DNA from: an uncultured Paracoccaceae bacterium
GTDB lineage: Bacteria; Pseudomonadota; Alphaproteobacteria; Rhodobacterales; Rhodobacteraceae
Direction: 5' to 3'
Length of the DNA stretch: 64,000 bases
Assembly (NCBI GenBank): GCA_947488175.1
Contig: CANKYO010000002.1
Location: 248,001 to 312,000 of the forward strand
Positions 30,100-39,034 of the stretch are shown in pieces (the first letter of the stretch is position 1; the number at the start of each line of letters is the position of its first letter). The notes beneath the pieces are model-generated. The model did not search any database. It saw only the letters and a program-made list of their open reading frames with translations, and was not told where the DNA came from. Position numbers and translations under genes: made by a program.

Positions 30100-31005
30100 A
30101 TGGATCGTCTGACGGAAATGGAAGCCTTTGCCACGGTAGTTGACCAGGGCGGGTTCACAGACGCTGCAAAGAAAATGGGGATCTCGAAATCCGCTGTGTC
30201 CAAGCATGTTTCTTCGCTTGAGGCGCGGCTTGGTGCGCGTCTGCTGAACCGGACAACACGCCGCGTCAGCCCGACCGAGATCGGGTTGGCCTATTACGAC
30301 CGCGCCCGCCGCGTGCTGAATGACGCAGGTGAAGCGGATGCGCTGGTGACATCAATGCAATCGGCGCCTTCAGGTCTGCTGCGCATCAGTGTTGCCACTG
30401 ATTTCGGGGTTAATCATCTGTCTCCCGTGTTGGGCGATTTCCTGAGCGAGTTTCCCGACATCACCGTCAATATGGTTCTGAACAACCGCTATGTTGAATT
30501 GATTTCCGAAGGCTTCGACATGGCCGTGCGCATTGGCGAGCTCGAAGACAGCACCCTGCGCGCTCGCAAACTGACCGAAACAACAAAACGCATGATCGCA
30601 AGCCCGGCCTATTTTGAGCAGTACGGACGGCCCGAGAAGATCGACGATCTCAACGAACATAAGCTGCTGCATTATTCCAACCAGGCGAATTCTGCCGTCT
30701 GGAAACTGACAGCACCCTCGGGCGAAAAACGCCAAGTGCGAACAGCAGGTTGGCTGACCGTCAATGATGGCCAGTCCCTGCTGAACGCCTGTGTGGGCGG
30801 TCTTGGCATCGCCTACCTGCCCAGCTTTCTCTACGCGGATGCAATGCGCAGCGGGCTGGTGGAAGAAGCCATTCCTGACCTCCCGCAGGAAACGCAAGGC
30901 ATCTACGCCGTCTATCCGCCAGGCCGCTTCACACAGCCCAAGGTGCGGGCATTTATCGATTTCCTCGTGCATGCATTTGCCGAGAAAGGCCCTGATACCT
31001 GGTAG
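30100..31005 (+). CDS. LysR-family transcriptional regulator (CrgA-like clade)
   Basis: A 301-residue LysR-type regulator of the large CrgA/YhjC-like group. The HTH reads MEAFATVVDQGGFTDAAKKMGISKSAVSKHVSSLEARLG and is followed by LLNRTTRRVSPTEIG. The effector domain begins LLRISVATDFGVNHLSPVL and ends with a Pro-rich tail. AGGA lies seven bases before the ATG. It follows fadH by 230 bp on the same strand, with no obvious divergent partner, so its target is unknown. Confidence 0.88.
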   Translation: MDRLTEMEAFATVVDQGGFTDAAKKMGISKSAVSKHVSSLEARLGARLLNRTTRRVSPTEIGLAYYDRARRVLNDAGEADALVTSMQSAPSGLLRISVATDFGVNHLSPVLGDFLSEFPDITVNMVLNNRYVELISEGFDMAVRIGELEDSTLRARKLTETTKRMIASPAYFEQYGRPEKIDDLNEHKLLHYSNQANSAVWKLTAPSGEKRQVRTAGWLTVNDGQSLLNACVGGLGIAYLPSFLYADAMRSGLVEEAIPDLPQETQGIYAVYPPGRFTQPKVRAFIDFLVHAFAEKGPDTW

Positions 31006-31045
31006 GGCCGAACGGAGTTTTCCCAAGGTGCATGTCACCCTACTG

Positions 31046-31077
31046 GCGCGGCCCGTGTTGTTTGGCCGCGCTTTTTT
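31046..31077 (+). terminator. Rho-independent terminator
   Basis: GCGCGGCC (31046-31053) pairs with GGCCGCGC (31064-31071), followed by TTTTTT. It sits 40 bp after the LysR stop and ends that transcript before the diguanylate cyclase gene. Confidence 0.88.
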
Positions 31078-31137
31078 ATTGCTGATTAAATGATTGAAAA
31101 GCTTTGGCTGTCATTCTGATTCCTCTGAGGGGTCAAG

Positions 31138-31890
31138 ATGAACAGAATTTTGCGTATGCTCGAACCGCGAAGTGGCATGGGCGTTTTCGTCCGTTTTGCG
31201 GTATTCGTATCATTGATCGGTCTTGCGAACGCGGCGTTCATGGCCTTTTACGCAGGACAGGTCGCGCCAGAGCCTCGCTTTGCCATCGTGCATGCCGTTA
31301 TCGTGGGCGGGCCGTTCACCGCATTTTTCTTCTTCATGCTGATGCAACAGGTCCGGCTGCAAAGAAAGCTTTCAGCGCTGTCGCGCAAGGACGGGCTGAC
31401 CGGCATCAACAATCGCCGCACCTTTATCGAGATGACAAATCGGCGCCGTCAGACGTCGCCCGTTGGCGCGCTGTTTCTGCTGGATGCCGACCATTTCAAG
31501 AAGATCAATGATACCTATGGCCATCAGACGGGCGATACATGTCTGGAAACCATTGCCTACGCCCTGCGCCGCAATCTGCGCGAAAACGACGTTGTGGGTC
31601 GCATCGGCGGTGAAGAGTTTGCAATCTTTCTGTGCGATGCAACACTGGTGCAGGCGCGCGCGATTGGCGAACGGCTGACCAAGCCGATTGCATTTCAGGG
31701 CCCACCGGACAATCCCCACCTGACCGTCACGCTGTCGGTCGGTGTGGTGATCGCGGATGAGACCCATGAACTCGATGAGCTGTTCAATCTGGCTGATCGC
31801 GCTCTCTATCGTGCTAAGGAGGAGGGGCGCGCGCGAGTTGTCGTATGGAACGAAATGACGGAGCGACCAGACATCAAGAAGGCCGGGTGA
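31138..31890 (+). CDS. Diguanylate cyclase with two-helix membrane anchor
   Basis: A 250-residue protein with two hydrophobic helices (about residues 16-40 and 48-70) and a GGDEF domain. The domain shows SRKDGLTGINNRRTF, LDADHFKKINDTYGHQTGD and the active-site loop GGEEF. An inhibitory I-site (REND five residues before GGEEF) is present, so product feedback is expected. It should synthesise cyclic di-GMP at the membrane. GAGGGG precedes the ATG at 31138. No obvious periplasmic sensor domain is present. Confidence 0.9.
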   Translation: MNRILRMLEPRSGMGVFVRFAVFVSLIGLANAAFMAFYAGQVAPEPRFAIVHAVIVGGPFTAFFFFMLMQQVRLQRKLSALSRKDGLTGINNRRTFIEMTNRRRQTSPVGALFLLDADHFKKINDTYGHQTGDTCLETIAYALRRNLRENDVVGRIGGEEFAIFLCDATLVQARAIGERLTKPIAFQGPPDNPHLTVTLSVGVVIADETHELDELFNLADRALYRAKEEGRARVVVWNEMTERPDIKKAG

Positions 31891-32835
31891 TCACCGTTCC
31901 GGGATGGAGGTGATGATGACCTCGACCCGGCGGTTCGCCTCGCGCCCATCTTCGGTCGCGTTGGTGGCGATGGGGGACAAGTATCCCATTCCCTCCGCAG
32001 CCAATTGTCGGCGGTTGACCCCGTAATCGCTGACCAACCGTTCCAGGACCGATGCCGCGCGTCGTTTGGACAGGGCGATATTGGCGTCCAGTGAACCAGA
32101 GGTATCGGTGTGCCCGACCAGCGCCACTGTCATCTCTGGTGCGGCCAACAGAAAATCCGCCAGCGTCTGCAACGACGTAAATGGGCCTTCCCCAAGCTGG
32201 GAAGAACCGGTGGCGAAGGCCAGATCGTCCAGCACCACATGGCCAAGTGTACTCAACTGTTCGGTCAGGTTACCGGTGGTGGGTGGGGTCGCGGCACGGG
32301 CCGGTGGTGCGCTTGATGTGACGAGCGGTTCATCTTCTTCTTCCGGCGGCGGACCGACGCGGGTCACCTGAATGAACCCCGCCTGCGCGGTCCGGCTGAC
32401 GAACAGGCTGACATATTCGGTTTCATCTGAGACGCGACGCCGCGCCGCCAGGAAACGGAAATCGCCGATGTTGATCTGCATCTCCGGCGGGGGCAGGGTT
32501 TCGGTGCCAAAGCGGAAATCGAAACCGCCGCAAGCCTCTGTCTGGCATTCGAAAATCACGCGGAAACGCGCGTTGCGCAGCTGTTGGCGCAGCGGGCGCA
32601 GCAGTTGCAAGGTTGTGAGCGACTGGGCAGAGACGCGCCAGGCTTGCTGAGTCTTTTGCCCCTCCACAACCTCGGTCGGCAAGGTGCCATTTTCCCAGAT
32701 GCCGACCGGCATGGCATAACTGTCGAGATCGCTGACGACCTCAGTCTGCAGGTTGGCATTGCTTGGAAAATCAAGGGTTTGTGCCGCGGCGGCGGTGGCC
32801 GACAACAGGAATAATGCAACCAGCCGGGCGATCAT
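31891..32835 (-). CDS. OmpA-family protein
   Basis: A 314-residue secreted protein with a signal peptide (LLSATAAAAQ). A unique N-terminal region of about 165 residues contains one Cys pair (FECQTEACGG). A Pro/Ala linker follows, then a C-terminal OmpA peptidoglycan-binding domain (LVGHTDTSGSLDANIALSKRRAASVLERLV, GMGYLSPIATNATEDGREANRRVEV). It probably ties an envelope structure to peptidoglycan. The ATG overlaps the stop of the upstream AhpD-like gene by 4 bp, showing coupling. The N-terminal domain is not recognised. Confidence 0.87.
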   Translation of the reverse strand: MIARLVALFLLSATAAAAQTLDFPSNANLQTEVVSDLDSYAMPVGIWENGTLPTEVVEGQKTQQAWRVSAQSLTTLQLLRPLRQQLRNARFRVIFECQTEACGGFDFRFGTETLPPPEMQINIGDFRFLAARRRVSDETEYVSLFVSRTAQAGFIQVTRVGPPPEEEDEPLVTSSAPPARAATPPTTGNLTEQLSTLGHVVLDDLAFATGSSQLGEGPFTSLQTLADFLLAAPEMTVALVGHTDTSGSLDANIALSKRRAASVLERLVSDYGVNRRQLAAEGMGYLSPIATNATEDGREANRRVEVIITSIPER

Positions 32836-33398
32836 CGTGCCTGGGCGTGATAGGCATCATTGGGGCGCATATCGGTGGCCGATGCCATCCGGTTGCTCAT
32901 GTTATAAAACCCGGTGACGGCGGCGATGTCCCAGATGTCGCGGTCCGAAAACCCGACCTGGCGTAGTGCATCGCGGTCGGCCTCGGTCACCTTTGCGCTG
33001 GATACCGTCACCAGTTCCGCGAATTCCAGCATGGCGGTCTGCCGGGCATCCAGCCGGGCGGCGCGCCAGTTCATCACCAGCATTTCACCCAATTGTGGAT
33101 CGCCCGACAATTGCCGGACAGCGGCGCCATGGGCGGTCAGGCAATAATAGCATTTGTTGATCGACGACACGGTGACCGCGATCATCTCGCGTTCCAGCTT
33201 TGACAGACCGGAATCTGCCAGCATCACATCGTTGTATAGCGCGGTGAACGCGTTGAGCTTGTCGATATCAAAGGCGTAGGCCTGCAGCACATTGGGGACC
33301 ATCCCCAGCTTGTCCTGACAGATATCAAAGTATTTTTGCGTCGCTTCCGGCAGCGGATCAACCATCGGCAAATCAAGGGCGGTGGGCTGTTTGGTCAA
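32832..33398 (-). CDS. Peroxidase-related (AhpD/carboxymuconolactone decarboxylase-like) enzyme
   Basis: A 188-residue helical protein of the AhpD-like superfamily with the redox motif NKCYYCLTAHG (CxxC plus His). It belongs to the uncharacterised peroxidase-related group whose members begin TxxxALDLPMVDPLPEATQKYFDIC, which decides the start. TTG at 33398, with GGAG seven bases upstream and five bases past the previous stop, is preferred. The first ATG (33365) would drop that conserved block. A thiol-dependent peroxide reductase role is inferred. Confidence 0.82.
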   Translation of the reverse strand: MTKQPTALDLPMVDPLPEATQKYFDICQDKLGMVPNVLQAYAFDIDKLNAFTALYNDVMLADSGLSKLEREMIAVTVSSINKCYYCLTAHGAAVRQLSGDPQLGEMLVMNWRAARLDARQTAMLEFAELVTVSSAKVTEADRDALRQVGFSDRDIWDIAAVTGFYNMSNRMASATDMRPNDAYHAQAR

Positions 33399-33402
33399 AA
33401 GA

Positions 33403-34128
33403 TCACTCCGGCAGGCTGCGATAATGGTACTGTCCCACAACCGTCATCCCGAGGGAAGCGTAGAGCGTGTTCGCAGGCTTATTGTTCTGCGCGGCCACAA
33501 GTGTGAGGAATGCAGCGCCCTGTTCCTTGCCCCAAAGGGCCGCCGCGCGGGTCAGGTGCTTGGCCAGCCCTTGCCTGCGGTGACCCTCGCCCACCTCAAG
33601 CGCGTGGATCATCACGCAATCGGCAGCCATCCCGACATAGACGGTGCCGGCAGGCTTGTCATTCATCCGGCCCAGCAAAGTGGTCTTGGGCGGGCGGGCG
33701 CGATCCATAATGGCGATGCGGCCCGCGCCAATGCCGCCTGCCTCCCAAATCTCGGTCTGGATGGTCAGGGGGGGCCAGACCCGGAATGCGGTGACCGGCG
33801 GAACCGGATCGGTGGCGAACAGATCAATCGGGGCGGCATACATATTGACCGGGTCCTTGATCACATATCCCTGTTCTTCCAGCTTGGCATCCAGCCATTC
33901 GTCGCCTTCACGGATCATGAAAAGAGGGTTTTGACCGGCCTCCATCATCGCGGCTGCGGCCAGATCAATCTCGTGATCGGTGGCAGGCCCTTCGGCGGTG
34001 GCCGCGCTGACCCTGCTGCTGCCGCTGTCATCCAGACGCACGGTCCAAGGCCCCAGCGCCTGTTTGGCAGAGGAGGGCCAGGTGCCATCAATGATGGCAT
34101 ATAACTTCTGGGCACTCGGTAATGTCAC
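33403..34128 (-). CDS. GNAT-family N-acetyltransferase
   Basis: A 241-residue protein with a GNAT domain in its C-terminal half. The acetyl-CoA loop is LEVGEGHRRQGLAKHLTRAAALWG, followed by LVAAQNNKPANTLYASLGM. The N-terminal 110 residues form a divergent, GNAT-like half with no clear CoA loop. The start is GTG inside the stop of the upstream CinA-like gene (GTGA), and the AhpD-like gene follows after five bases. These minus-strand genes thus form one operon. The acceptor is unknown. Confidence 0.82.
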   Translation of the reverse strand: MTLPSAQKLYAIIDGTWPSSAKQALGPWTVRLDDSGSSRVSAATAEGPATDHEIDLAAAAMMEAGQNPLFMIREGDEWLDAKLEEQGYVIKDPVNMYAAPIDLFATDPVPPVTAFRVWPPLTIQTEIWEAGGIGAGRIAIMDRARPPKTTLLGRMNDKPAGTVYVGMAADCVMIHALEVGEGHRRQGLAKHLTRAAALWGKEQGAAFLTLVAAQNNKPANTLYASLGMTVVGQYHYRSLPE

Positions 34129-34847
34129 GCGTTAATAATGCTTTCCAATGTTGTCATCGCCGTATCCAGTTGCGCCGCGTCAGTGCCACGCACGACAATG
34201 TTTGACCCGTATATACCGTCTTTTTGAAAGGGATAAGAGCCGACAGACAGATCAGAGAATTGCTGCGCGAAAACGCCCAACGGGCCTGCGATGTCACCCT
34301 CACCCCGCAACACACGCAAGGTTCTTGAAATCAGCGGTGCCCCCCCGGTCAGGGTCGGCAGGATACTGGCGACCATGGCCTGAAATACCGCCGGAACCCC
34401 TGCCATCACATGCACGTTGCGAATGGTAAAGCCCGGGGCCGCGCTGACCGGATTGTCGATCAGGGTCGCGTCGTCCGGAATGCGGGCCATGCGCAGCCGG
34501 GCGGCGTTGAGTTCTGTCCCAGCGCGGTCGTAATGCGCCTGCAGAATGGCCCGGGCGTCACCGCGCACATCAATCGGCGTATCAAAGGCCGCAGCGATGC
34601 AATCGGCGGTGATATCATCATGGGTCGGGCCAATCCCGCCGCTGGTGAAAACCGTATCATACCCGTCCGCCAATGCGCGGACAGCGGCGATGATCGCCGG
34701 GGCATCATCGCTCACTACGCGCACCTCTTTCAGGTCAATACCGGCTTCGGTCAGTTGCCCGGCCAGATAATGCATATTGGCGTCACGGGTCCGTCCCGAC
34801 AGGATTTCATCCCCGATGACAAGCATGGCGGCGGTGGGGTTTGGCAT
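34125..34847 (-). CDS. CinA-like molybdopterin-binding (MoCF) domain protein
   Basis: A 240-residue protein equal to the N-terminal CinA (competence/damage-inducible) domain of MoeA/MogA fold. It has TAAMLVIGDEILSGRTRDAN, then VVSDDAPAII and the MoCF signature FTSGGIGPTHDDITAD. The C-terminal PncC/deamidase domain of full-length CinA is absent, as is usual for this alphaproteobacterial form. In CinA the domain is linked to ADP-ribose hydrolysis or pyridine nucleotide repair. The role here is unproven. Confidence 0.85.
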   Translation of the reverse strand: MPNPTAAMLVIGDEILSGRTRDANMHYLAGQLTEAGIDLKEVRVVSDDAPAIIAAVRALADGYDTVFTSGGIGPTHDDITADCIAAAFDTPIDVRGDARAILQAHYDRAGTELNAARLRMARIPDDATLIDNPVSAAPGFTIRNVHVMAGVPAVFQAMVASILPTLTGGAPLISRTLRVLRGEGDIAGPLGVFAQQFSDLSVGSYPFQKDGIYGSNIVVRGTDAAQLDTAMTTLESIINA

Positions 34848-34889
34848 TGTGGTTCTCCTGCAGGTCCGAACTGGTTATAGGGTGGCCCC

Positions 34890-35591
34890 ATGCAATTTTC
34901 CACGCCCCTTGTGCCCGCCCGTCTGATCCGCCGCTATAAACGGTTTCTGGCCGATGTCCGGCTGGAGGACGGGCGCGAGGCAACAGCCCACTGCGCCAAT
35001 CCCGGCTCCATGATGGGTCTGGCGGAGCCGGGCATGAAAATATGGTTGGAACCGAATGACGATCCCAAGAAGAAGCTGAAATTCGGCTGGCGGCTGGTCG
35101 ATCACGAAAACGGACATTTCACCGGTGTCGATACCTCCATACCGAACAAGGCGCTGAAGGTGGCCTTGATGGCGCATCAGGTGCCCGGACTGCCGCCCTA
35201 TGATATAGTGCGGTCAGAGGTGAAGTACGGTCAGAACAGCCGCATCGATTTCCTGCTCAGCGGTGACGGGCCTGACACCTATGTCGAGGTCAAAAGCGTT
35301 ACCCTATCCCGCAGGCCGGGGCTGGCAGAGTTTCCCGACAGCGTGACCGCACGCGGGGCGAAACATCTGGCGGAATTGACCGACATGGTGCGGCAAGGTC
35401 ACCGGGCCATCATGTTCTATCTGGTGCAGCGCACCGACTGCACAGCCATGACGCTGGCCGGGGATATCGATCCGGCCTATGCCGCAGCCTTCGCTGAAGC
35501 AAAGGCCACGGGGGTGCAATGTCTCGCCCAGACCTGCACCATCAGCCCGGCGGAGATAGCACTGGGTGAACCGATCCCGATGCAACCCTAG
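34890..35591 (+). CDS. sfsA: DNA/RNA nuclease SfsA family protein
   Basis: A 233-residue protein matching SfsA throughout: LIRRYKRFLADVRLEDG, the ANPGSMMGLAEPG segment, SRIDFLLSGDGPDTYVEVKSVTL (PD-(D/E)xK-like Asp, Glu-Val-Lys), and FPDSVTARGAKHLAEL. SfsA was named for sugar fermentation stimulation and later assigned to the PD-(D/E)xK nuclease fold. Length is normal. It is divergent from the CinA-like gene, with 42 bp between starts. Confidence 0.92.
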   Translation: MQFSTPLVPARLIRRYKRFLADVRLEDGREATAHCANPGSMMGLAEPGMKIWLEPNDDPKKKLKFGWRLVDHENGHFTGVDTSIPNKALKVALMAHQVPGLPPYDIVRSEVKYGQNSRIDFLLSGDGPDTYVEVKSVTLSRRPGLAEFPDSVTARGAKHLAELTDMVRQGHRAIMFYLVQRTDCTAMTLAGDIDPAYAAAFAEAKATGVQCLAQTCTISPAEIALGEPIPMQP

Positions 35592-35647
35592 AACTTGGGC
35601 TTTAATTGGCCTATGTGCGTTTGCAACACCGACAAAGGAAGACACAC

Positions 35648-36463
35648 GTGCAGACCAATAACGGCCGGATTACCAAGGATGGCATCCGTATTTACGAGGC
35701 TGGCGATTTTGCGGGGATGCATGCCGCCGGAGCGCTGGCCGCACAGATCCTCGATGACATCGCTGACCATGTGTTTCCGGGCCAGACCACGGCAGAGATT
35801 GACCGGCTGATCACCCAGATGGTCGAGGATGCCGGGGCAACCTCAGCCACGATCGGCTATAAGGGCTATCAGCATGCCAGCTGTATTTCCGTCAATCATG
35901 TGGTCTGCCACGGTATTCCGGGTGACAAGAAGCTCAAGGATGGCGACATCCTGAACATCGATGTCACCGTCATCGTCGATGGCTGGTTTGGCGACACCAG
36001 CCGCATGTATGTGGCCGGGACCCTGTCACGCAAGGCAGAGCGGCTGATCCAGGTGACCCACGATTCACTGATGAAAGGGATCGAGGCGGCAAAGCCGGGC
36101 AACACGTTTGGCGATATCGGCCATGCCATCCAAGTCTATGCCGAAAGCAATCGTATGTCTGTTGTCCGTGATTTTTGCGGTCACGGGCTGGGCCGCGTGT
36201 TTCATGCCCCGCCGAACGTGGTGCATTACGGTCGTCCGGGCACTGGTCCGACGCTGGAAGAAGGTATGTTCTTTACCATTGAGCCGATGATCAATCTGGG
36301 CCGGGCCGATACCAAGGTGCTAGCCGATGACTGGACCGCGGTGACCCGCGACAAATCCTTGTCAGCACAGTTTGAACATTCCATCGGTATCACGGCGGAT
36401 GGCTGCGAGATTTTCACGCTGTCCCCCGGCAACCGATATCATCCCACTTGGATCACCGGGTGA
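35648..36463 (+). CDS. map: Methionine aminopeptidase, type I
   Basis: A 271-residue cytoplasmic metallopeptidase that removes initiator methionine. The five metal ligands are visible: Asp in ILNIDVTVIVDGWFGDTSR (two Asp), His in FCGHGLGRVFH, Glu in FTIEPMINLG and Glu in SAQFEHSIGI. The start is GTG at 35648, with AAGGA seven bases upstream and the alignable N-terminus (QTNNGRITKDGIRIYEAGDF). The in-frame ATG at 35606 is rejected. The MFS gene begins at or just inside its stop. Confidence 0.94.
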   Translation: MQTNNGRITKDGIRIYEAGDFAGMHAAGALAAQILDDIADHVFPGQTTAEIDRLITQMVEDAGATSATIGYKGYQHASCISVNHVVCHGIPGDKKLKDGDILNIDVTVIVDGWFGDTSRMYVAGTLSRKAERLIQVTHDSLMKGIEAAKPGNTFGDIGHAIQVYAESNRMSVVRDFCGHGLGRVFHAPPNVVHYGRPGTGPTLEEGMFFTIEPMINLGRADTKVLADDWTAVTRDKSLSAQFEHSIGITADGCEIFTLSPGNRYHPTWITG

Positions 36464-37638
36464 CGCCGAACCGGACACTGATCCCGGTTCTGAGTGCGGC
36501 GAATTTCGTCATCGGCATGGGGGCCTTTGTCCTGATCGGGATGCTGACCCCGCTGGGCGAAGGCCTGGGGATCACACCAGCCCGCACCGGCTGGATCATG
36601 ACCACCTATGCATTGGCCTATGCCGTGCTCTCGCCCTTGCTGGTATCGTTGACCGGGCAGATCGGGCGGCGGCGCGTGCTCGCCTTTGCGCTGGGCACGT
36701 TTGCGGCAGCAAACCTGCTGTCGGCGCTAGCTGTGAACGAGGCGATGCTGCACGGCGCGCGCATTCTAGCCGCCGCAGGTGCCGGTGTCATGACACCCGT
36801 CACCGCTGCCGTGGCCGCCGGGCTGAGCGCAGAGGAAGAGCGGGGCAAGGCCTTGGCCGCTGTCTTTTTCGGGCTGACGCTTGCACAGGTGCTGGGCGTA
36901 CCGGTGGGTAGCTGGATCGCCTACACATTCGGCTGGCGGGTCGCCTTTGGCGTCGTGGTCATGCTAGCCATTCCGGTGATCATTATGGTCTGGCGGGTCG
37001 TACCTGCCGGGCTGGCCTTTCAGGTGGTCACCTTGCGCGATCTGGGCCGTACCTTGGGCGAGGCGCGGACAATGCTGGCCGTCATGTTCACGACGACCTT
37101 TCTGACGGGTATCTATGTCGTCTACACCTATCTGGCGCCCCTGCTGGAAGACACGATGGGGTACGGGCGCGATGGTATCACCATGGTTCTGGTCGTTTTT
37201 GGGCTTGGGGCCGTTGGGGGCAATCTGCTGGGCGGGCGGATGACCGACCGGATCGGACCGTTCCGCACCCTTATCTGCCTGTCGATCATTCAGTTTGTCA
37301 CGATGCCGCTTTTGTCGCTGCTGCCCTTGCCCGACATTTGGGTTTTTGTGATCTGCGGGCTCTGGTCGGTGTTTGGCTGGTCCTTTATGGCCGCCCAACA
37401 GGTCAGGATCATTAGTATCGCCCCGGAAAGTGCCGCCATCGTGCTGGCCCTGAATGCCGCTGCCATCTATATCGGCGCGGCTATCGGTTCGGCCATCGGC
37501 AGCGCGGTGATCAGCGGATATGGCGTGACCGGGCTGGGTGTTGCAGGCGGGTTTGTCGCCCTTTTAGCGGTGATCCACATCTCGGTTTCCGAGGTCTGGA
37601 ACCAGCAAAGGGGAAAAACGGGCGTAAATTCACCCTAA
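36460..37638 (+). CDS. MFS transporter, DHA1-like
   Basis: A 392-residue, twelve-helix carrier of the DHA1 (AraJ/YdhP-like) group. Motifs are GLGITPARTGWIMTTYALAYAVLSPL, motif A variant SLTGQIGRRRVL, and motif C-type AQVLGVPVGSWIAY. Such proteins usually export drugs or metabolites. The substrate is unknown. GTG at 36460 overlaps the map stop (GTGA), and a TTG at 36448 would also be in frame. Coupling to map appears positional only. Confidence 0.82.
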   Translation: MTPNRTLIPVLSAANFVIGMGAFVLIGMLTPLGEGLGITPARTGWIMTTYALAYAVLSPLLVSLTGQIGRRRVLAFALGTFAAANLLSALAVNEAMLHGARILAAAGAGVMTPVTAAVAAGLSAEEERGKALAAVFFGLTLAQVLGVPVGSWIAYTFGWRVAFGVVVMLAIPVIIMVWRVVPAGLAFQVVTLRDLGRTLGEARTMLAVMFTTTFLTGIYVVYTYLAPLLEDTMGYGRDGITMVLVVFGLGAVGGNLLGGRMTDRIGPFRTLICLSIIQFVTMPLLSLLPLPDIWVFVICGLWSVFGWSFMAAQQVRIISIAPESAAIVLALNAAAIYIGAAIGSAIGSAVISGYGVTGLGVAGGFVALLAVIHISVSEVWNQQRGKTGVNSP

Positions 37639-37663
37639 GTTCTTTGCTTGTATCCTGCGGCAG

Positions 37664-37700
37664 CACCGCTTACCTACCCGGTGTCGCTAGCGGTGACACC
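37664..37700 (+). other. Nested inverted repeats upstream of dctP-like gene
   Basis: CACCGCT (37664-37670) pairs with AGCGGTG (37689-37695), and alternatively GGTGTC (37680-37685) pairs with GACACC (37695-37700). Only one can form at a time. It may end the MFS transcript or act in the leader of the next gene. There is no T-run after it, so the assignment is weak. Confidence 0.35.
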
Positions 37701-37734
37701 CCTTCCCAAAATCACTGATGAAAGGATGCATGAC

Positions 37735-38766
37735 ATGCACCTGACAAAGTATGCAGCCCTTGCTGCCGCCTTCACCCTGACCGCGACCTCTGCCCTGGCC
37801 CAAGAGGTGACCCTGCGCTTTCAGCACTTCGTTTCGCCGGCCAGCGCGAACCCGACCTATTTCATGCAGCCATGGGCTGACGCGATTGAGGAACAGTCAA
37901 ACGGCCGCATCAAGGTCGAGCTTTACCCTTTCATGCAACTGGGTGGCGCTGCACCGAACCAGTATGACCTGATCCGCGATGGCGCGATTGACGGCGGCTG
38001 GGTCATCCCCGGCTATCAGCCCAATCGTTTTCCGGAGGCTGAGGCCCTGGAACTGCCCTTCATGACCACCAAATCGGCCGAGGAAGCCTCTGCCGCTGCG
38101 TGGGAATTCACCCAAGACTACCTCATGGATGACTTCAAGGATGTGCATGTCATTGCGGCTCATATGCACGGGCCCGGCATCGTGCACAAACGCGGTGACG
38201 CGGTTGATACAGTGGATGATTTCGCCGGTCTGAAACTGCGTGGTCCATCGCGCCCGGCGACCCTGCTGCTAGAGGAATTGGGCGCCACGCCAATCGGAAT
38301 GCCAGTGCCGCAATTCCCCGAAGCCTTGTCAAAAGGCGTGGTCGATGGCGGCGTCATCACGTGGGAGATGTCACCATCGCTGAAACTGAACGAGCTGACT
38401 GACAGCCACACGGATGTGGCAGGTGACCGGGCGCTTTATAACCTCTATTTCATCTGGGCGATGAACAAGGATGTATATGACGCCATGCCCGACGACCTGC
38501 GCGCTGTCATCGACGCCAATTCCGGCATGATGGCCAGCATGTGGGCAGGCCGGGCACATGACACCGGCGATATCGTGGGCCGTGACGTGATGGCCGCGGA
38601 TGGCAACCAGATTGCGGAACTGTCAGAGGACGAAACCGCGCGCATCAAGGCGCTGGGCGAGGCCGTGACCGCCAACTGGATCGTCGAGATGGATGCCAAG
38701 GGCTATGACGGTGCCGCACTTGTTGATGCCGCACAGGCGGCGGTGCGGAACAATACTGGTGACTGA
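37735..38766 (+). CDS. TRAP transporter substrate-binding protein (DctP family), orphan
   Basis: A 343-residue periplasmic solute receptor with a signal peptide (LTATSALA-QEV). DctP-family features follow: FQHFVSPASANPTYFMQPWADAIEEQSNGRI, LKLRGPSRPATLLLEELGATPIGMPV (the Arg that binds a carboxylate is in LRGPSR) and VDGGVITWEMSP. TRAP systems import organic acids. No DctQ or DctM membrane subunit is nearby. AAAGGA lies eight bases before the ATG at 37735, so it is chosen over the one at 37726. Confidence 0.87.
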   Translation: MHLTKYAALAAAFTLTATSALAQEVTLRFQHFVSPASANPTYFMQPWADAIEEQSNGRIKVELYPFMQLGGAAPNQYDLIRDGAIDGGWVIPGYQPNRFPEAEALELPFMTTKSAEEASAAAWEFTQDYLMDDFKDVHVIAAHMHGPGIVHKRGDAVDTVDDFAGLKLRGPSRPATLLLEELGATPIGMPVPQFPEALSKGVVDGGVITWEMSPSLKLNELTDSHTDVAGDRALYNLYFIWAMNKDVYDAMPDDLRAVIDANSGMMASMWAGRAHDTGDIVGRDVMAADGNQIAELSEDETARIKALGEAVTANWIVEMDAKGYDGAALVDAAQAAVRNNTGD

Positions 38767-38795
38767 GGCGTTTACATAGCGTGAGTGGTTAACGA

Positions 38796-39008
38796 TTATC
38801 GCGTCCGATCCTTTGGATCGGGCGTTTTTTCGTCGGTCCCGTCCAGCCTGCGCCAGATCAGACTGAGCAGTGTTTCCCCCGCCAATGGGCTGACGCAATC
38901 GGAAATCAGAACAGGCGCGCCAAATGGTACTGGCGCAGGCAGCGGCAGGCTTGCCGTCTTTTGCCTGCGCACCGTTGGTATAACGCTGAAATCGGTCGCG
39001 TCGGTCAT
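38796..39008 (-). CDS. Possible small hypothetical protein
   Basis: A 70-residue frame beginning MTDATDFSVIPTVRRQKTA, with a hydrophobic middle (PFGAPVLISDCVSPLAGETLLSLIW) and a charged tail. It starts 27 bp after the HAD gene's stop on the same strand, so it could be the last gene of the rsmD operon. Against this, the Shine-Dalgarno is weak and its last codons run through the terminator of the opposite gene. Not recognised. Moderate to low confidence. Confidence 0.4.
   Translation of the reverse strand: MTDATDFSVIPTVRRQKTASLPLPAPVPFGAPVLISDCVSPLAGETLLSLIWRRLDGTDEKTPDPKDRTR
38802..38830 (+). terminator. Rho-independent terminator
   Basis: CGTCCGATCC (38802-38811) pairs with GGATCGGGCG (38815-38824), with one G-T wobble and a three-base loop. 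It is followed by TTTTTT, 35 bp after the dctP-like stop. Confidence 0.85.
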
Positions 39009-39034
39009 AAGCTCAGACTAGCGGCGGCATGCGA

